The notes below the pieces were generated by a model. The model ran no database searches. It was not told the origin of the DNA and worked only from the letters and a program-made list of their open reading frames with translations. From an uncultured Mailhella sp. (lineage in GTDB: Bacteria; Desulfobacterota; Desulfovibrionia; Desulfovibrionales; Desulfovibrionaceae), in contig CAOMFZ010000023.1 in NCBI GenBank assembly GCA_948482415.1, forward strand, positions 1 through 17,427: a stretch of DNA of 17,427 bases. Direction: 5' to 3'. Numbering within the stretch: position 1 is the first letter of the stretch; every line of letters begins with the position of its first letter. Shown here piece after piece: positions 7,985 to 15,178 of the stretch. The translations under genes and the position numbers were made by a program.

Positions 7985-8086
7985 AATTTTCTTTACTCTT
8001 TCGCTAATTATAGATACAAAGAAAGGCGTTTTGAAAAATTCGCTATTTAGTATAAAAGAAATTAAAAATTTTACAAGCAGGCGATT
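7985..8086. promoter_or_regulatory. Divergent promoter region, phosphomutase / envelope operon
   Basis: The minus strand carries a perfect TATAAT (8007-8012) suited to the phosphomutase gene, but its -35 is poor. The plus strand carries TATAAA (8051-8056), about 30 nt before the first gene of the operon, also with a weak -35. AGCAGG (about 8077-8082) is the ribosome binding site of that gene. The -10 boxes are persuasive, the -35 boxes are not. Confidence 0.4.
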
Positions 8087-8380
8087 ATGATTGAAAATAT
8101 TCTGTTTTGCATTGGCTTTGCCCTGCAAATTGCTGCCTGGATTTTATCTGGGGGAAGATTTGGGCTTCGTCCTTCAGGAAAGAACGATGCAGGGGAACAG
8201 CCGGCACATCGAATTCAATCGCTGTGGTTTAATACCTTTTTGCTGCGGCGTTTTTTGCTGTGTGTTGGTGCGTTTATTTTTGCCCTTTCTGCATATTTGC
8301 AGCATGATTATGTTTTGCTGGCGGCGCAGGTTGTGCTTTTTGTCATTTTGTGGTTTCGGATTTCGCTTACCCGCAGATAA
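8087..8380 (+). CDS. Small membrane protein, LABN (lipid-A-disaccharide synthase N-terminal)-like
   Basis: A 97-residue protein with three hydrophobic segments (about 3-20, 54-70, 74-92) and a charged loop (about 25-45). The pattern resembles stand-alone LABN proteins: a GFALQ segment near the start, a late Y-(3)-HDYVLLAAQ-(5)-ILWFRISL block that parallels their YxxxxDPVFxxGQ-(n)-YxRN ending, and the right total length. The RF and FW positions usual in the first half are mostly lost, so the assignment is tentative. LABN proteins are tied to envelope glycolipid synthesis, and the adjacent TVP38-type gene fits a membrane-lipid setting. First gene of the 8087-12836 operon. Confidence 0.6.
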   Translation: MIENILFCIGFALQIAAWILSGGRFGLRPSGKNDAGEQPAHRIQSLWFNTFLLRRFLLCVGAFIFALSAYLQHDYVLLAAQVVLFVILWFRISLTRR

Positions 8381-8382
8381 CA

Positions 8383-9114
8383 ATGCGAAAGAATATGAAA
8401 AAATTCTTCAAACAGGCACGGATTTTTTTGGTTCCCGCATTAAAAGCAGGCTCTTTGCTTGTTTTTTTTATTTGTCTGTATGTTCTTTTTCTGCATGTAG
8501 GCGTTGATGTGACGTCATTTCTGGCACTTACCGAGCAATATATTGCACGGCTTGGCAGTGCGGGGATTTTTTGCTTTTTGATTTTGAGTGCGCTGGGAAC
8601 ATTTTTCTTTGTGCCGCGGCAGCTGCTGAGCCTTGTGGCAGGCTATTTTTACGGCGTGGGCGTGGCAGTTTGCATTGTCTCATGCGGGGCAGGGCTTGGC
8701 TGTCTCTTTTCCATGGGCTATGGAAATTTTTTGGCAAAAAAGTTTTTTCAGAAGAAAATGCGAAAACGCATTAAATGCCTTGAAAATATCTTTACAAAAT
8801 CAACTTTCGGCATTGCCCTTGGCATACGAATTATGCCCATTGGCTGTAATACGCTGCTGAATATGCTGGTGGGCGCAACCAAAATTCCTTTCTGGAAGTT
8901 TTGGGCAGGTTCTGCTCTTGGCTATATTCCGCAGAATTTTATTTTTGCACTCCTCGGCAGTGTGGGAAAAACCGAAAATGGCTTGACTGTGATTTTGAGC
9001 GTTTTGTTGTATGGTTCTTTGCTGGCGGTGGGATTTTTGATTGTAAAGAAAAATCTTCCGCGGCATATCACCTTGAAATATTTATATAATGGTATCGTAA
9101 AAGGCGAAGCATAA
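8383..9114 (+). CDS. TVP38/TMEM64 (DedA superfamily, VTT domain) membrane protein
   Basis: A 243-residue polytopic membrane protein. The VTT domain is visible as FFFVPRQLLSLVAGYFYGVG followed later by RIMPIGCNTLLNMLVGATKI and FWKFWAGSALGYIPQNF, with the family prolines and glycines in place. DedA-superfamily relatives move lipids across membranes, including undecaprenyl phosphate carriers, but which one applies here is unknown. I chose ATG 8383, 3 nt after the preceding stop. ATG 8395 is an alternative and the open frame to 8350 overlaps the previous gene. No start has a strong ribosome binding site, so translational coupling is likely. Confidence 0.82.
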   Translation: MRKNMKKFFKQARIFLVPALKAGSLLVFFICLYVLFLHVGVDVTSFLALTEQYIARLGSAGIFCFLILSALGTFFFVPRQLLSLVAGYFYGVGVAVCIVSCGAGLGCLFSMGYGNFLAKKFFQKKMRKRIKCLENIFTKSTFGIALGIRIMPIGCNTLLNMLVGATKIPFWKFWAGSALGYIPQNFIFALLGSVGKTENGLTVILSVLLYGSLLAVGFLIVKKNLPRHITLKYLYNGIVKGEA

Positions 9115-10065
9115 ATGTTTACTTCTATGTATGTGCTGGTGGCAGGTATTCCCCTTGGATTTCTGCTCAGAAAATCAAAGCGGGCTGTCGTTTGGACAGA
9201 TAAATTACTGACGCTTTCCGTGTGGATTTTATTGTTTTTATTAGGCATTGGCCTGGGCGTTGATAAAAATCTCATGGCGGAAATCAAAAATTTGGGCTTG
9301 CAGGCATTTTGCATTACGTTTTTTGCGGTGCTTGGTTCACTCATTTTTGCGTATATCGTGGCGAAGTGCTGGTATCAGGAAGCGCTTAATGGGCAAAATC
9401 ACAGTGTGAGCAGTAAAAATGACAGCGAAATTGCCGTCAGCAAATGGACGGCGATTAAAAGTTCCTGTATTGTGCTCTGCTTTTTTTTGAGCGGGATATG
9501 TTTGGGATATCTGCATGTGCTTCCTGCGGAAATAAGCAACGGTTTTTATGCCTTGTGGACCCTTTATATTCTGCTTTTTTTAGCGGGCATGAGTGTGGGG
9601 TTTGATTTGCATGCCTTTAAAATTATTCAGGAAATGAAAGGAACTATTTTGATTATTCCCATTGCCACAGTGGCAGGAACGGTTTTAGGCTCCATGCTGG
9701 CGAGTTTGCTTGTGCCGGGTCTTGCTTTGCTTGATGCGGTTGCTGTGGGCGTTGGGCTTGGCTATTATAGTTTATCCTCCACCATTATTTCACAGGAAGT
9801 AAGCCCTGCCCTTGGTTCCGTGGCGCTTCTGTCCAATATTATGCGGGAAGTGGCATGCCTTGTGTTTACGCCTGTTATGCTGCGTTTTTTCGGTTTGCTG
9901 GGCCCTCTGTTTGCAGGCGGGGCAACCTCAAATGACAGTTCTCTGCCCATTATTGCAAAATTTTGCGGAGAGCGTTATGCTATCATTGCAATTTTTACAG
10001 GAGTGGTTTTGACGCTGGCAGTTCCTTTTCTTGTTCCTTTTGTCTTATATTTACGCTCCTTATAA
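9115..10065 (+). CDS. lysO: LysO-family lysine exporter
   Basis: A 316-residue inner-membrane protein with about eight to ten hydrophobic helices in two halves, joined by a polar stretch at about residues 85-115. The C-terminal half carries the LysO (YbjE/DUF340) signature: VGLGYYSLSSTIISQEVSP, LGSVALLSNIMREVAC, FAGGATSNDSSLPIIAK. E. coli LysO (299 residues) exports L-lysine and toxic analogues. The ATG directly abuts the TAA of the upstream gene, so the two are translated from one message; the AAGG site lies inside the upstream coding end. No lysine riboswitch was seen. Lysine is the expected substrate from family knowledge, not proven here. Confidence 0.85.
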   Translation: MFTSMYVLVAGIPLGFLLRKSKRAVVWTDKLLTLSVWILLFLLGIGLGVDKNLMAEIKNLGLQAFCITFFAVLGSLIFAYIVAKCWYQEALNGQNHSVSSKNDSEIAVSKWTAIKSSCIVLCFFLSGICLGYLHVLPAEISNGFYALWTLYILLFLAGMSVGFDLHAFKIIQEMKGTILIIPIATVAGTVLGSMLASLLVPGLALLDAVAVGVGLGYYSLSSTIISQEVSPALGSVALLSNIMREVACLVFTPVMLRFFGLLGPLFAGGATSNDSSLPIIAKFCGERYAIIAIFTGVVLTLAVPFLVPFVLYLRSL

Positions 10066-10074
10066 GAGGTTATT

Positions 10075-12552
10075 ATGTCTAAAATAAAAGAAGAAATCCT
10101 TTTTCCGAAAACCCGTGCTCAGCTGACACGGCGGGATTTGCTCATATATGAAGACAGGCTTTGTCGTGATTTGCGCTCCTTTATCGAGTTTGACAGCCAT
10201 GCCCTGTATTTTCCCGTGGCTGATGAGCTCAAAAATTATGAATATATTGCCGAAGAAAAAAAGCTTCTTTTGCCTCTTCGTTTTAATGATTTTTTGCTGG
10301 GGATTTTGCTGCTCAAAAATGTCAAAGCCGGGGATATGAAAGAGAGTGAAAAGGCTTTTGTCCATTTGCCCTCTGTTATCAGACTTTGTCTTGAAAAAAT
10401 CCATTTATATAAAAAAGAACGGCTGGACGAAAAAAGCGGGCTTCTGCGTCCGCGCGTGTTCATGGAAAAATTGAAAAAAGATGTGCAGAGTATTCATGCC
10501 TATTTTCAAAGTACCATGCAGCACGATATGCAGAAGCAGGAAGATGAATTTTCGCTTACCAGCGTGACCAATTTTTCTTCAGCGGATTTTTCAGGCAGTG
10601 AGCAGGAATTTTCTGCTTTTACCCGTCAAAGTACCATAGGGCTTATGGTTTTGCCTGTTGTTGGCTTAAATCAAGTGAGGTCTGTGCTGGGCTATCATGC
10701 GGCAGAAGAATATTATCCGGTGCTGGCAGAAAAAATACGGGCAAGTATACCCGGTGATGCCTACTGCACACTTCTTGATGAAGATAATTTTGCTGTTTTG
10801 TTTCCGGGAGCAAGCCGAAAAATGATGGATAATCTTGCTCATGACTGCCTGTCCATTGAGGAATATGTACCTTTTGATACCTATAAGCGTCCTTATTTAA
10901 AAGAAAAAAATGCGAAACTGTCTTTTTGTGCCGGCTATGCGCTTTTTCCGCAGGACTGGGACGGTTCTGCCGATTCCAGAGCAGTGGAGGAAGTCCCGCA
11001 CCTTTTGGTGCATAAGGCAAGAATCACGGCAAAGCGTTTGCAGGAGGCAAAAGAAAAACAAACCGCTCTTGCGGGCATGCAAAGTCTCGCCTATCGGCAA
11101 ATTATTTTACATGGCGGTTCTGTAACTGCCATACTTCCCTATGCGCAAATCCGGGTGGATTTAGGACGCGAAAGCGGCGCCTATGAGGGCATGTGCTTCA
11201 GTGTGGGCGAAAATCCGGAAACGCGCAGGGGTGAAATTATTTTGCGTAAAGTGTATAAAGACTATGCTGAGGCAGAAGTGCTTTTGCTGGAAGATCCCAC
11301 TCTTAATATCAATGTGGGGGACAGGCTTTTTTATATTGCCGAGCGTTCCTTTGCCACCGTGGACATTGATAAAAAAACACGCTGTTATGCCTACAGTGAT
11401 TTTGTGGGGGAGGTCAATGACGATATTGCCGGAGAGCAGAACCCTGTTTTCAGTTTGGCGCTCATGTTTTTGCAGTGGAATGAAATGGCGGAAGAAACGC
11501 GGAACAAAGAGCATGAAAGCCTGATGAAAAGCGTTGTGCAGGCGCTGGCTGTTTATTTGCAAAAGCATGGCTTGAAAAAAAATGTGTATGCTGATGTGCC
11601 GAAATTCGGCTCTCTGAGTTTTAACAGTATTTTGGTGTATCATAAAAATGTGCAGGCAGAGGCTTTGCAGGCTTTGTATAAGGACGCCCTGCACTATATC
11701 CAAAAGAAATTTAATGTGCGCGGTGCTATCGGCTTATGCTCCTATCCGTATTTGAATTACAGCCCTGCGGAAATGTGGGAGGGAGTGCGCAAGGCACTTA
11801 ATTATGCCCTGCTTCTGCCGGAACCGCACATTGGCATTTTGGACAGTCTTGCAATCAATATCAGTGCGGACAAAAAGTTCAGTTTAGGCGATACGTTCGG
11901 CGCTGTTGAGGAATACCGCATGTCCCTTTTGGCAGATTCTGACAATATTTTAGCCTGGAATTCCTTAGGAGTTTGCTTTGCGGATTTGGGGCGGCATGCA
12001 GAAGCGAAAAATGCTTTTGAAATTGCCTACAGCAAAAATAATAAAGATTTTACAACCTGTTATAACCTTGGCACAACCTGTCTTGCCCTGGAAGATAAAA
12101 AGACGGCAAAGGAATTTTTCTTAGCCAGCCTTGCCATAAAGCCAGAGCATCTTTTTGCGCGGATACGCTTGGGCGAAATTGCGGAAAAGGAAAAAGATTT
12201 TGAAGCCGCGCGGGAACAATATGCGCTTGCCATGCAGGCTGCTCCTGAAAGTTCCGTGCCCTACCGCTGTCTTGCCAAGCTGTTTATGCAGGAGGGGGAT
12301 TTGGAAAAAGCCCGTGAATACCTGCAAAAGGCATTGCATAAAAATAGTGAGGACGCGGTCAGTTTGCAGCTTTTAGCCGGTTTGTATCTGGACAGCCATG
12401 AAGATGCGCAGCTGGCTGAAATGCTTGCACGGCAAAGCATTACACTTTTGCCTTTCAGACGTGCGGCATGGGCGGAATTGGCAAGAGCCCTTGAAATGCA
12501 GGGAAAAATAAATGAAGCGATGGAAATTCGCCGCAGCAGTATGAGGTTCTGA
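10075..12552 (+). CDS. Multidomain protein: GAF-like, two degenerate GGDEF-like domains, beta-barrel, TPRs
   Basis: An 825-residue cytoplasmic protein with no signal peptide or membrane helix. Proposed order: a GAF-like sensor (about 20-112); a GGDEF-fold domain (about 115-330) opening with LDEKSGLLRPRVF and closing with HKARITAKRLQEAKEKQ; a beta-rich domain (about 345-425) resembling the FlgT C-terminal or OB-type fold (AILPYAQIRVDLG to INVGDRLFYI); a second GGDEF-fold-like domain (about 455-600) with GAIGLCSYPY; then about five TPRs (about 605-800), for example NSLGVCFADLGRHAEAKNAF. The GGDEF signature reads DEDNF (235-239) and the second domain has none, so diguanylate cyclase activity is not expected. 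It may act as a nucleotide-sensing or protein-binding scaffold. AGAGG precedes the ATG, 9 nt after lysO. Confidence 0.75.
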   Translation: MSKIKEEILFPKTRAQLTRRDLLIYEDRLCRDLRSFIEFDSHALYFPVADELKNYEYIAEEKKLLLPLRFNDFLLGILLLKNVKAGDMKESEKAFVHLPSVIRLCLEKIHLYKKERLDEKSGLLRPRVFMEKLKKDVQSIHAYFQSTMQHDMQKQEDEFSLTSVTNFSSADFSGSEQEFSAFTRQSTIGLMVLPVVGLNQVRSVLGYHAAEEYYPVLAEKIRASIPGDAYCTLLDEDNFAVLFPGASRKMMDNLAHDCLSIEEYVPFDTYKRPYLKEKNAKLSFCAGYALFPQDWDGSADSRAVEEVPHLLVHKARITAKRLQEAKEKQTALAGMQSLAYRQIILHGGSVTAILPYAQIRVDLGRESGAYEGMCFSVGENPETRRGEIILRKVYKDYAEAEVLLLEDPTLNINVGDRLFYIAERSFATVDIDKKTRCYAYSDFVGEVNDDIAGEQNPVFSLALMFLQWNEMAEETRNKEHESLMKSVVQALAVYLQKHGLKKNVYADVPKFGSLSFNSILVYHKNVQAEALQALYKDALHYIQKKFNVRGAIGLCSYPYLNYSPAEMWEGVRKALNYALLLPEPHIGILDSLAINISADKKFSLGDTFGAVEEYRMSLLADSDNILAWNSLGVCFADLGRHAEAKNAFEIAYSKNNKDFTTCYNLGTTCLALEDKKTAKEFFLASLAIKPEHLFARIRLGEIAEKEKDFEAAREQYALAMQAAPESSVPYRCLAKLFMQEGDLEKAREYLQKALHKNSEDAVSLQLLAGLYLDSHEDAQLAEMLARQSITLLPFRRAAWAELARALEMQGKINEAMEIRRSSMRF

Positions 12553-12836
12553 TGACAAAAGAAGAACGCCTTGATTTAGCAAAAAAAATCATGGAAGAAG
12601 AAGCAAAGGACATGAGCTGGGAAATGGAATTTTTAGGACAGTGCGTCCTCACAGAGGTTCTTCGCCTGCAAAATGAGGGAGAAACCGCAGAAGCGAAAGC
12701 CTTTGAAGCTTTCCTGCCTATTGATGAAGTTTTTTTATCTTCCATAGTTCCTTTGGTCGGACAGGAAGAATTTGAAAAAATGCTTGCTGTGTATAAAGAA
12801 GAAAAAAGACAGCAGCGTTTGGCATATTTAAAATAA
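12552..12836 (+). CDS. Uncharacterised 94-residue protein coupled to the GGDEF/TPR gene
   Basis: I do not recognise this family. The product is 94 residues, highly charged (many Glu and Lys) and predicted mostly helical, with no signal peptide or membrane segment. Its ATG overlaps the TGA of the preceding gene by one base (TGATG at 12550-12554). That arrangement implies coupled translation and often a functional link. Codon use looks like its neighbours. It may be a partner or regulator of the TPR protein, but that is an inference from position only. Confidence 0.65.
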   Translation: MTKEERLDLAKKIMEEEAKDMSWEMEFLGQCVLTEVLRLQNEGETAEAKAFEAFLPIDEVFLSSIVPLVGQEEFEKMLAVYKEEKRQQRLAYLK

Positions 12837-12850
12837 TTTGAATAAATCGG

Positions 12851-12869
12851 GCGGCATTTCTTCTGCCGC
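12851..12869 (+). terminator. Candidate terminator of the envelope operon
   Basis: GCGGCA (12851-12856) pairs with TGCCGC (12864-12869) across a 7-nt loop, 14 nt after the operon's last stop. A T-rich tract follows only after ACCTTG, so termination may be partial. Confidence 0.5.
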
Positions 12870-12897
12870 ACCTTGTTTTATTTATGTATTTCAAAAC

Positions 12898-12926
12898 TTG
12901 ACCAAAGCAGGATAGAAAGCTATACA
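12898..12926 (+). promoter_or_regulatory. Sigma70-type promoter for tatA
   Basis: TTGACC (12898-12903), a 17-bp spacer, then TATACA (12921-12926). The start of transcription would fall near 12933, about 23 nt before the tatA ATG. The GGAGG site at 12946-12950 lies within that leader. Confidence 0.6.
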
Positions 12927-12955
12927 TAGAAAAAATGCCTTGTATGGAGGTTCGT

Positions 12956-13150
12956 ATGTTTGGAATTGGTACACAGGAACTTTTGATTATTTTTATCCTG
13001 ATTCTTATTATTTTTGGCGCAAAACGTCTTCCGGCATTAGGAAGCGGACTTGGCAAGGCTATCCGTAATTTTAAACAAGGTGTTTCTGAGCCTGATGAAA
13101 TTGATATTACCCCCAATAAAGAAACAAAAAATGAAAATAAAGAAGGCTAA
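12956..13150 (+). CDS. tatA: Twin-arginine translocase subunit TatA
   Basis: A 64-residue membrane protein. One transmembrane helix (about 8-20), the FG hinge (F20-G21), an amphipathic helix (AKRLPALGSGLGKAIRNFKQG, 22-42) and an acidic/polar tail are all as in TatA/E. TatA oligomers form the pore that exports folded proteins such as periplasmic redox enzymes. GGAGG just upstream of ATG 12956 decides the start; the open frame from 12935 adds seven residues with no such site. No tatB or tatC is adjacent, so the receptor must lie elsewhere. The gene overlaps no neighbour and is 2 nt from the ACT gene. Confidence 0.93.
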   Translation: MFGIGTQELLIIFILILIIFGAKRLPALGSGLGKAIRNFKQGVSEPDEIDITPNKETKNENKEG

Positions 13151-13152
13151 TT

Positions 13153-13590
13153 ATGCAAATAGTTGAACAAATTTCTGTATTTCTTGAAAATAAAGCCGGT
13201 CGCTTAATGGAAGTGACCAAGACCCTTGCTGAAGCAAAAGTAAATATTCGGGCGTTATCACTTGCTGATACATCTGATTTTGGGATTTTGCGTCTTATTG
13301 TTGACGATATTGAAAAAGCACAAAGCGTTCTCAAAGAAAAAGGCTTTACTATTGGCAAAACCGGTGTCGTTGCGGTGGAAGTGGGTGACCATCCGGGCGG
13401 CTTGCAGGCTATTTTGGAAGTTTTTGAAGGCACAGGCGTCAATGTGGAATATATGTATGCCTTTGTGCAAAAAAACAGCGAAAATGCAACGCTTATTTTC
13501 CGTCTGGACAGAACGGAAACTGCTCTTGAAGCTCTGAAAAATCATAATATCAAAGTTCTGCCGGTGGAAAAGGTTTGCGGCGCAAACTAA
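13153..13590 (+). CDS. Tandem ACT-domain protein
   Basis: A 145-residue protein made of two ACT domains and nothing else. ACT1 covers about 1-66 (ISVFLENKAGRLMEVTKTLA, then INIRALS-type strand NIRALSLADTSDFGILRLIV). ACT2 covers about 71-140 (VEVGDHPGGLQAILEVFE, VNVEYMYAFV). ACT domains bind small ligands, typically amino acids, and this arrangement is known for stand-alone regulators often seen near phenylacetate-CoA ligase genes. No such ligase is present here. The start lies 2 nt after tatA, so the two genes share a transcript. The ligand and target are unknown. Confidence 0.87.
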   Translation: MQIVEQISVFLENKAGRLMEVTKTLAEAKVNIRALSLADTSDFGILRLIVDDIEKAQSVLKEKGFTIGKTGVVAVEVGDHPGGLQAILEVFEGTGVNVEYMYAFVQKNSENATLIFRLDRTETALEALKNHNIKVLPVEKVCGAN

Positions 13591-13593
13591 AGC

Positions 13594-13626
13594 ATTTCCG
13601 TTAAATTTTCAAGATTTACCGGAAAT
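13594..13626. terminator. Hairpin between convergent genes
   Basis: ATTTCCGTTAAAT (13594-13606) and ATTTACCGGAAAT (13614-13626) pair at 12 of 13 positions across a 7-nt loop. It lies between the plus-strand ACT gene stop (13590) and the minus-strand MFS stop (13639), and so could serve both. It shares AGCATTTCCG with the end of the 2101-2240 element. Confidence 0.55.
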
Positions 13627-13638
13627 ATTCCGGAGACT

Positions 13639-14826
13639 TTATTTTTTGACCTTAATTGTTGCTGCATAGGCACTGTTGGCAAGTCCCAAAAGTGCAGACA
13701 AAATGAACAAGGTTTCTATGCCGAGAACTTTCCATACCCAGCCGCCAAAAAGTGCAATGAGTACACTAATCAGGTGATTAACAGAAAGACCTGTGGAAAG
13801 CGTTGCCCGTACTTCGTCCGAATTTTCCGATAAATCCTGCACATATACAGCAGTAGCCATGGAAGCCAGGGATATCACAGAGTCTAAGATGTAGTTGATA
13901 CAGCAGATAATGAAGGCAGTCTCCATGGAGAAAATATGGTGTGCAAAGCCATAGAAAAAGCAAACAATCACCAAAATTAACGTGTCCGCAATCATTACGG
14001 TTTTATAGCCAATGCGGTCAATAATTTTTCCCACCACAGGTGACGCAAAAAAACAGCAAACAGCGGATACTGCAAACAATAAACTCATAACCATTGCATT
14101 TGCATTATAAAAGAGAACTAAAACGTAAGGTCCAAAGGTGAGGAATATTTGTTTTCTTGCTCCATAAAATACTTCTAACATATAAAATTTATTGTATTTC
14201 TTTCGAAAATAAAATCGACGCTTTGTTTCGTCAGTTGCACTGTGTCCTGTCATCTGCATTGAAGATACAACGCCTAAAAGCATAACAGCAGCCGTTCCCC
14301 AGAAAACAGCGCAGAATAATTGCCCAGTACTGGCAAAAATGGAAAAGACTACAATAACAACAGCAAAGCCCGCAAGGTTGCCAATTTGATAGGTAGAATT
14401 CTGTAGTCCCAATGCCTCGCCGCCATGATCTTTTTTTGCATATTCCAGACAAAGCGTGTTTCTCATACCAATAAGCATGTGTTCTCCAAGAGAAAAAACA
14501 AACATGGCAAGAATAACCAAAACCAGTGACGGAGGCACAACAGCGTGCATGCACATGCCTATAAGCATGATAACAGCGCCAATTTTATAGATTTTTTCAG
14601 CAGAAAACATATAGAGGGCAGCGAGAATAAAAATAAACATAAGACCCGGCAGTTCGCGGAAAAATTCTGATACGCCTTTGTCAAATTCTGACATGGCGAC
14701 AATTTCCGCCAGATAGTTATCGAGTATGCCTTTGTAGAGTCCGCAGGCTATGCCAAAAATAAGCATGGAAAGGAAAAAGGGCTTGTATTTTGCGTCCGGT
14801 TTGAATATGTTTTGAAATTTGTTCAT
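13639..14826 (-). CDS. MFS transporter
   Basis: A 395-residue polytopic membrane protein of about 12 predicted helices and typical MFS length. Features include GMRNTLCLEYAKKDHGGEALG after helix 4 and a central loop around residues 195-220. The FYGARKQIFLTFGPYVLVLF segment opens the second half, and GKIIDRIGYKT is the repeated loop motif after helix 8. It is expected to be an inner-membrane secondary transporter; the substrate is not recognisable. The ATG at 14826 begins a normal polar N-terminus but has no Shine-Dalgarno match, only an A-rich stretch, so expression could be low or the start could differ slightly. It is monocistronic, convergent with the ACT gene. Confidence 0.85.
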   Translation of the reverse strand: MNKFQNIFKPDAKYKPFFLSMLIFGIACGLYKGILDNYLAEIVAMSEFDKGVSEFFRELPGLMFIFILAALYMFSAEKIYKIGAVIMLIGMCMHAVVPPSLVLVILAMFVFSLGEHMLIGMRNTLCLEYAKKDHGGEALGLQNSTYQIGNLAGFAVVIVVFSIFASTGQLFCAVFWGTAAVMLLGVVSSMQMTGHSATDETKRRFYFRKKYNKFYMLEVFYGARKQIFLTFGPYVLVLFYNANAMVMSLLFAVSAVCCFFASPVVGKIIDRIGYKTVMIADTLILVIVCFFYGFAHHIFSMETAFIICCINYILDSVISLASMATAVYVQDLSENSDEVRATLSTGLSVNHLISVLIALFGGWVWKVLGIETLFILSALLGLANSAYAATIKVKK

Positions 14827-14866
14827 GTTTTTTTAGATATGTTTTGTGAATAATTTTTCTGAAATA

Positions 14867-14895
14867 TTTATAAAGAGAGATGCGCAATATTGCAA
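14867..14895 (-). promoter_or_regulatory. Promoter and overlapping palindrome for the MFS gene
   Basis: On the minus strand TTGCAA (14890-14895), a 17-bp spacer and TATAAA (14867-14872) form a plausible promoter about 40 nt before the MFS start. The perfect 10-bp palindrome GCAATATTGC (14884-14893) overlaps the -35 and would suit a repressor site. Confidence 0.5.
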
Positions 14896-15157
14896 TAAAA
14901 ATTAAGCCGGCATTGAAATTTTTACTTTTCAGGGGAAAAACTTTAGCTCTGCTGTCCATTTTTGTATCTCTGCTGTCGCCATCTGTAAAACTCGCAAGCT
15001 CGTTAACAGCTGCCGCAAGTCTTGTAAACCCGACATAACAGAAACGGCTTCGCCGCCATTCCGGTGGCTATAAAAGTTTCTTCCCACAAGAAAATAAATT
15101 GCAATTATTTCCGCAAACGCTCTGGAGAAAATTTATTGAAATGAAGTCAATAAAAAA
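14896..15157. repeat. Non-coding mosaic of dispersed repeat fragments
   Basis: No gene is supported in this gap. The 10-mer CTCTGCTGTC occurs twice (14947-14956, 14968-14977). Segment 14965-15016 is a diverged copy of the repeat at 61-134 (43 of 52 identical). Segments 15070-15085 and 15099-15124 match parts of the 2101-2240 element (22 of 26 for the latter). The region therefore looks like repeat units joined and decayed. Confidence 0.6.
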
Positions 15158-15175
15158 AACAGGCTTGCGCCTGTT
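15152..15175 (-). terminator. Intrinsic terminator of the GntR gene
   Basis: The 7-bp stem AACAGGC (15158-15164) / GCCTGTT (15169-15175) has a 4-nt loop, and on the minus strand is followed by an uninterrupted run of eight T. It begins 4 nt past the GntR stop codon. This is a textbook rho-independent terminator. Confidence 0.85.
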
Positions 15176-15178
15176 CTT

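Noticed and set aside
7985..8128. 48-residue N-terminal extension of the phosphomutase
   Set aside because: It overlaps the divergent gene and promoter, and the family's first motif starts 10 residues after the ATG at 7984.
8350..8382. Earlier start for the TVP38-type gene
   Set aside because: It would overlap the previous gene by 31 bp and adds residues unlike the family.
10775..10791. Active diguanylate cyclase
   Set aside because: The position of the GGDEF signature reads DEDNF, so neither glycine needed for GTP binding is present.
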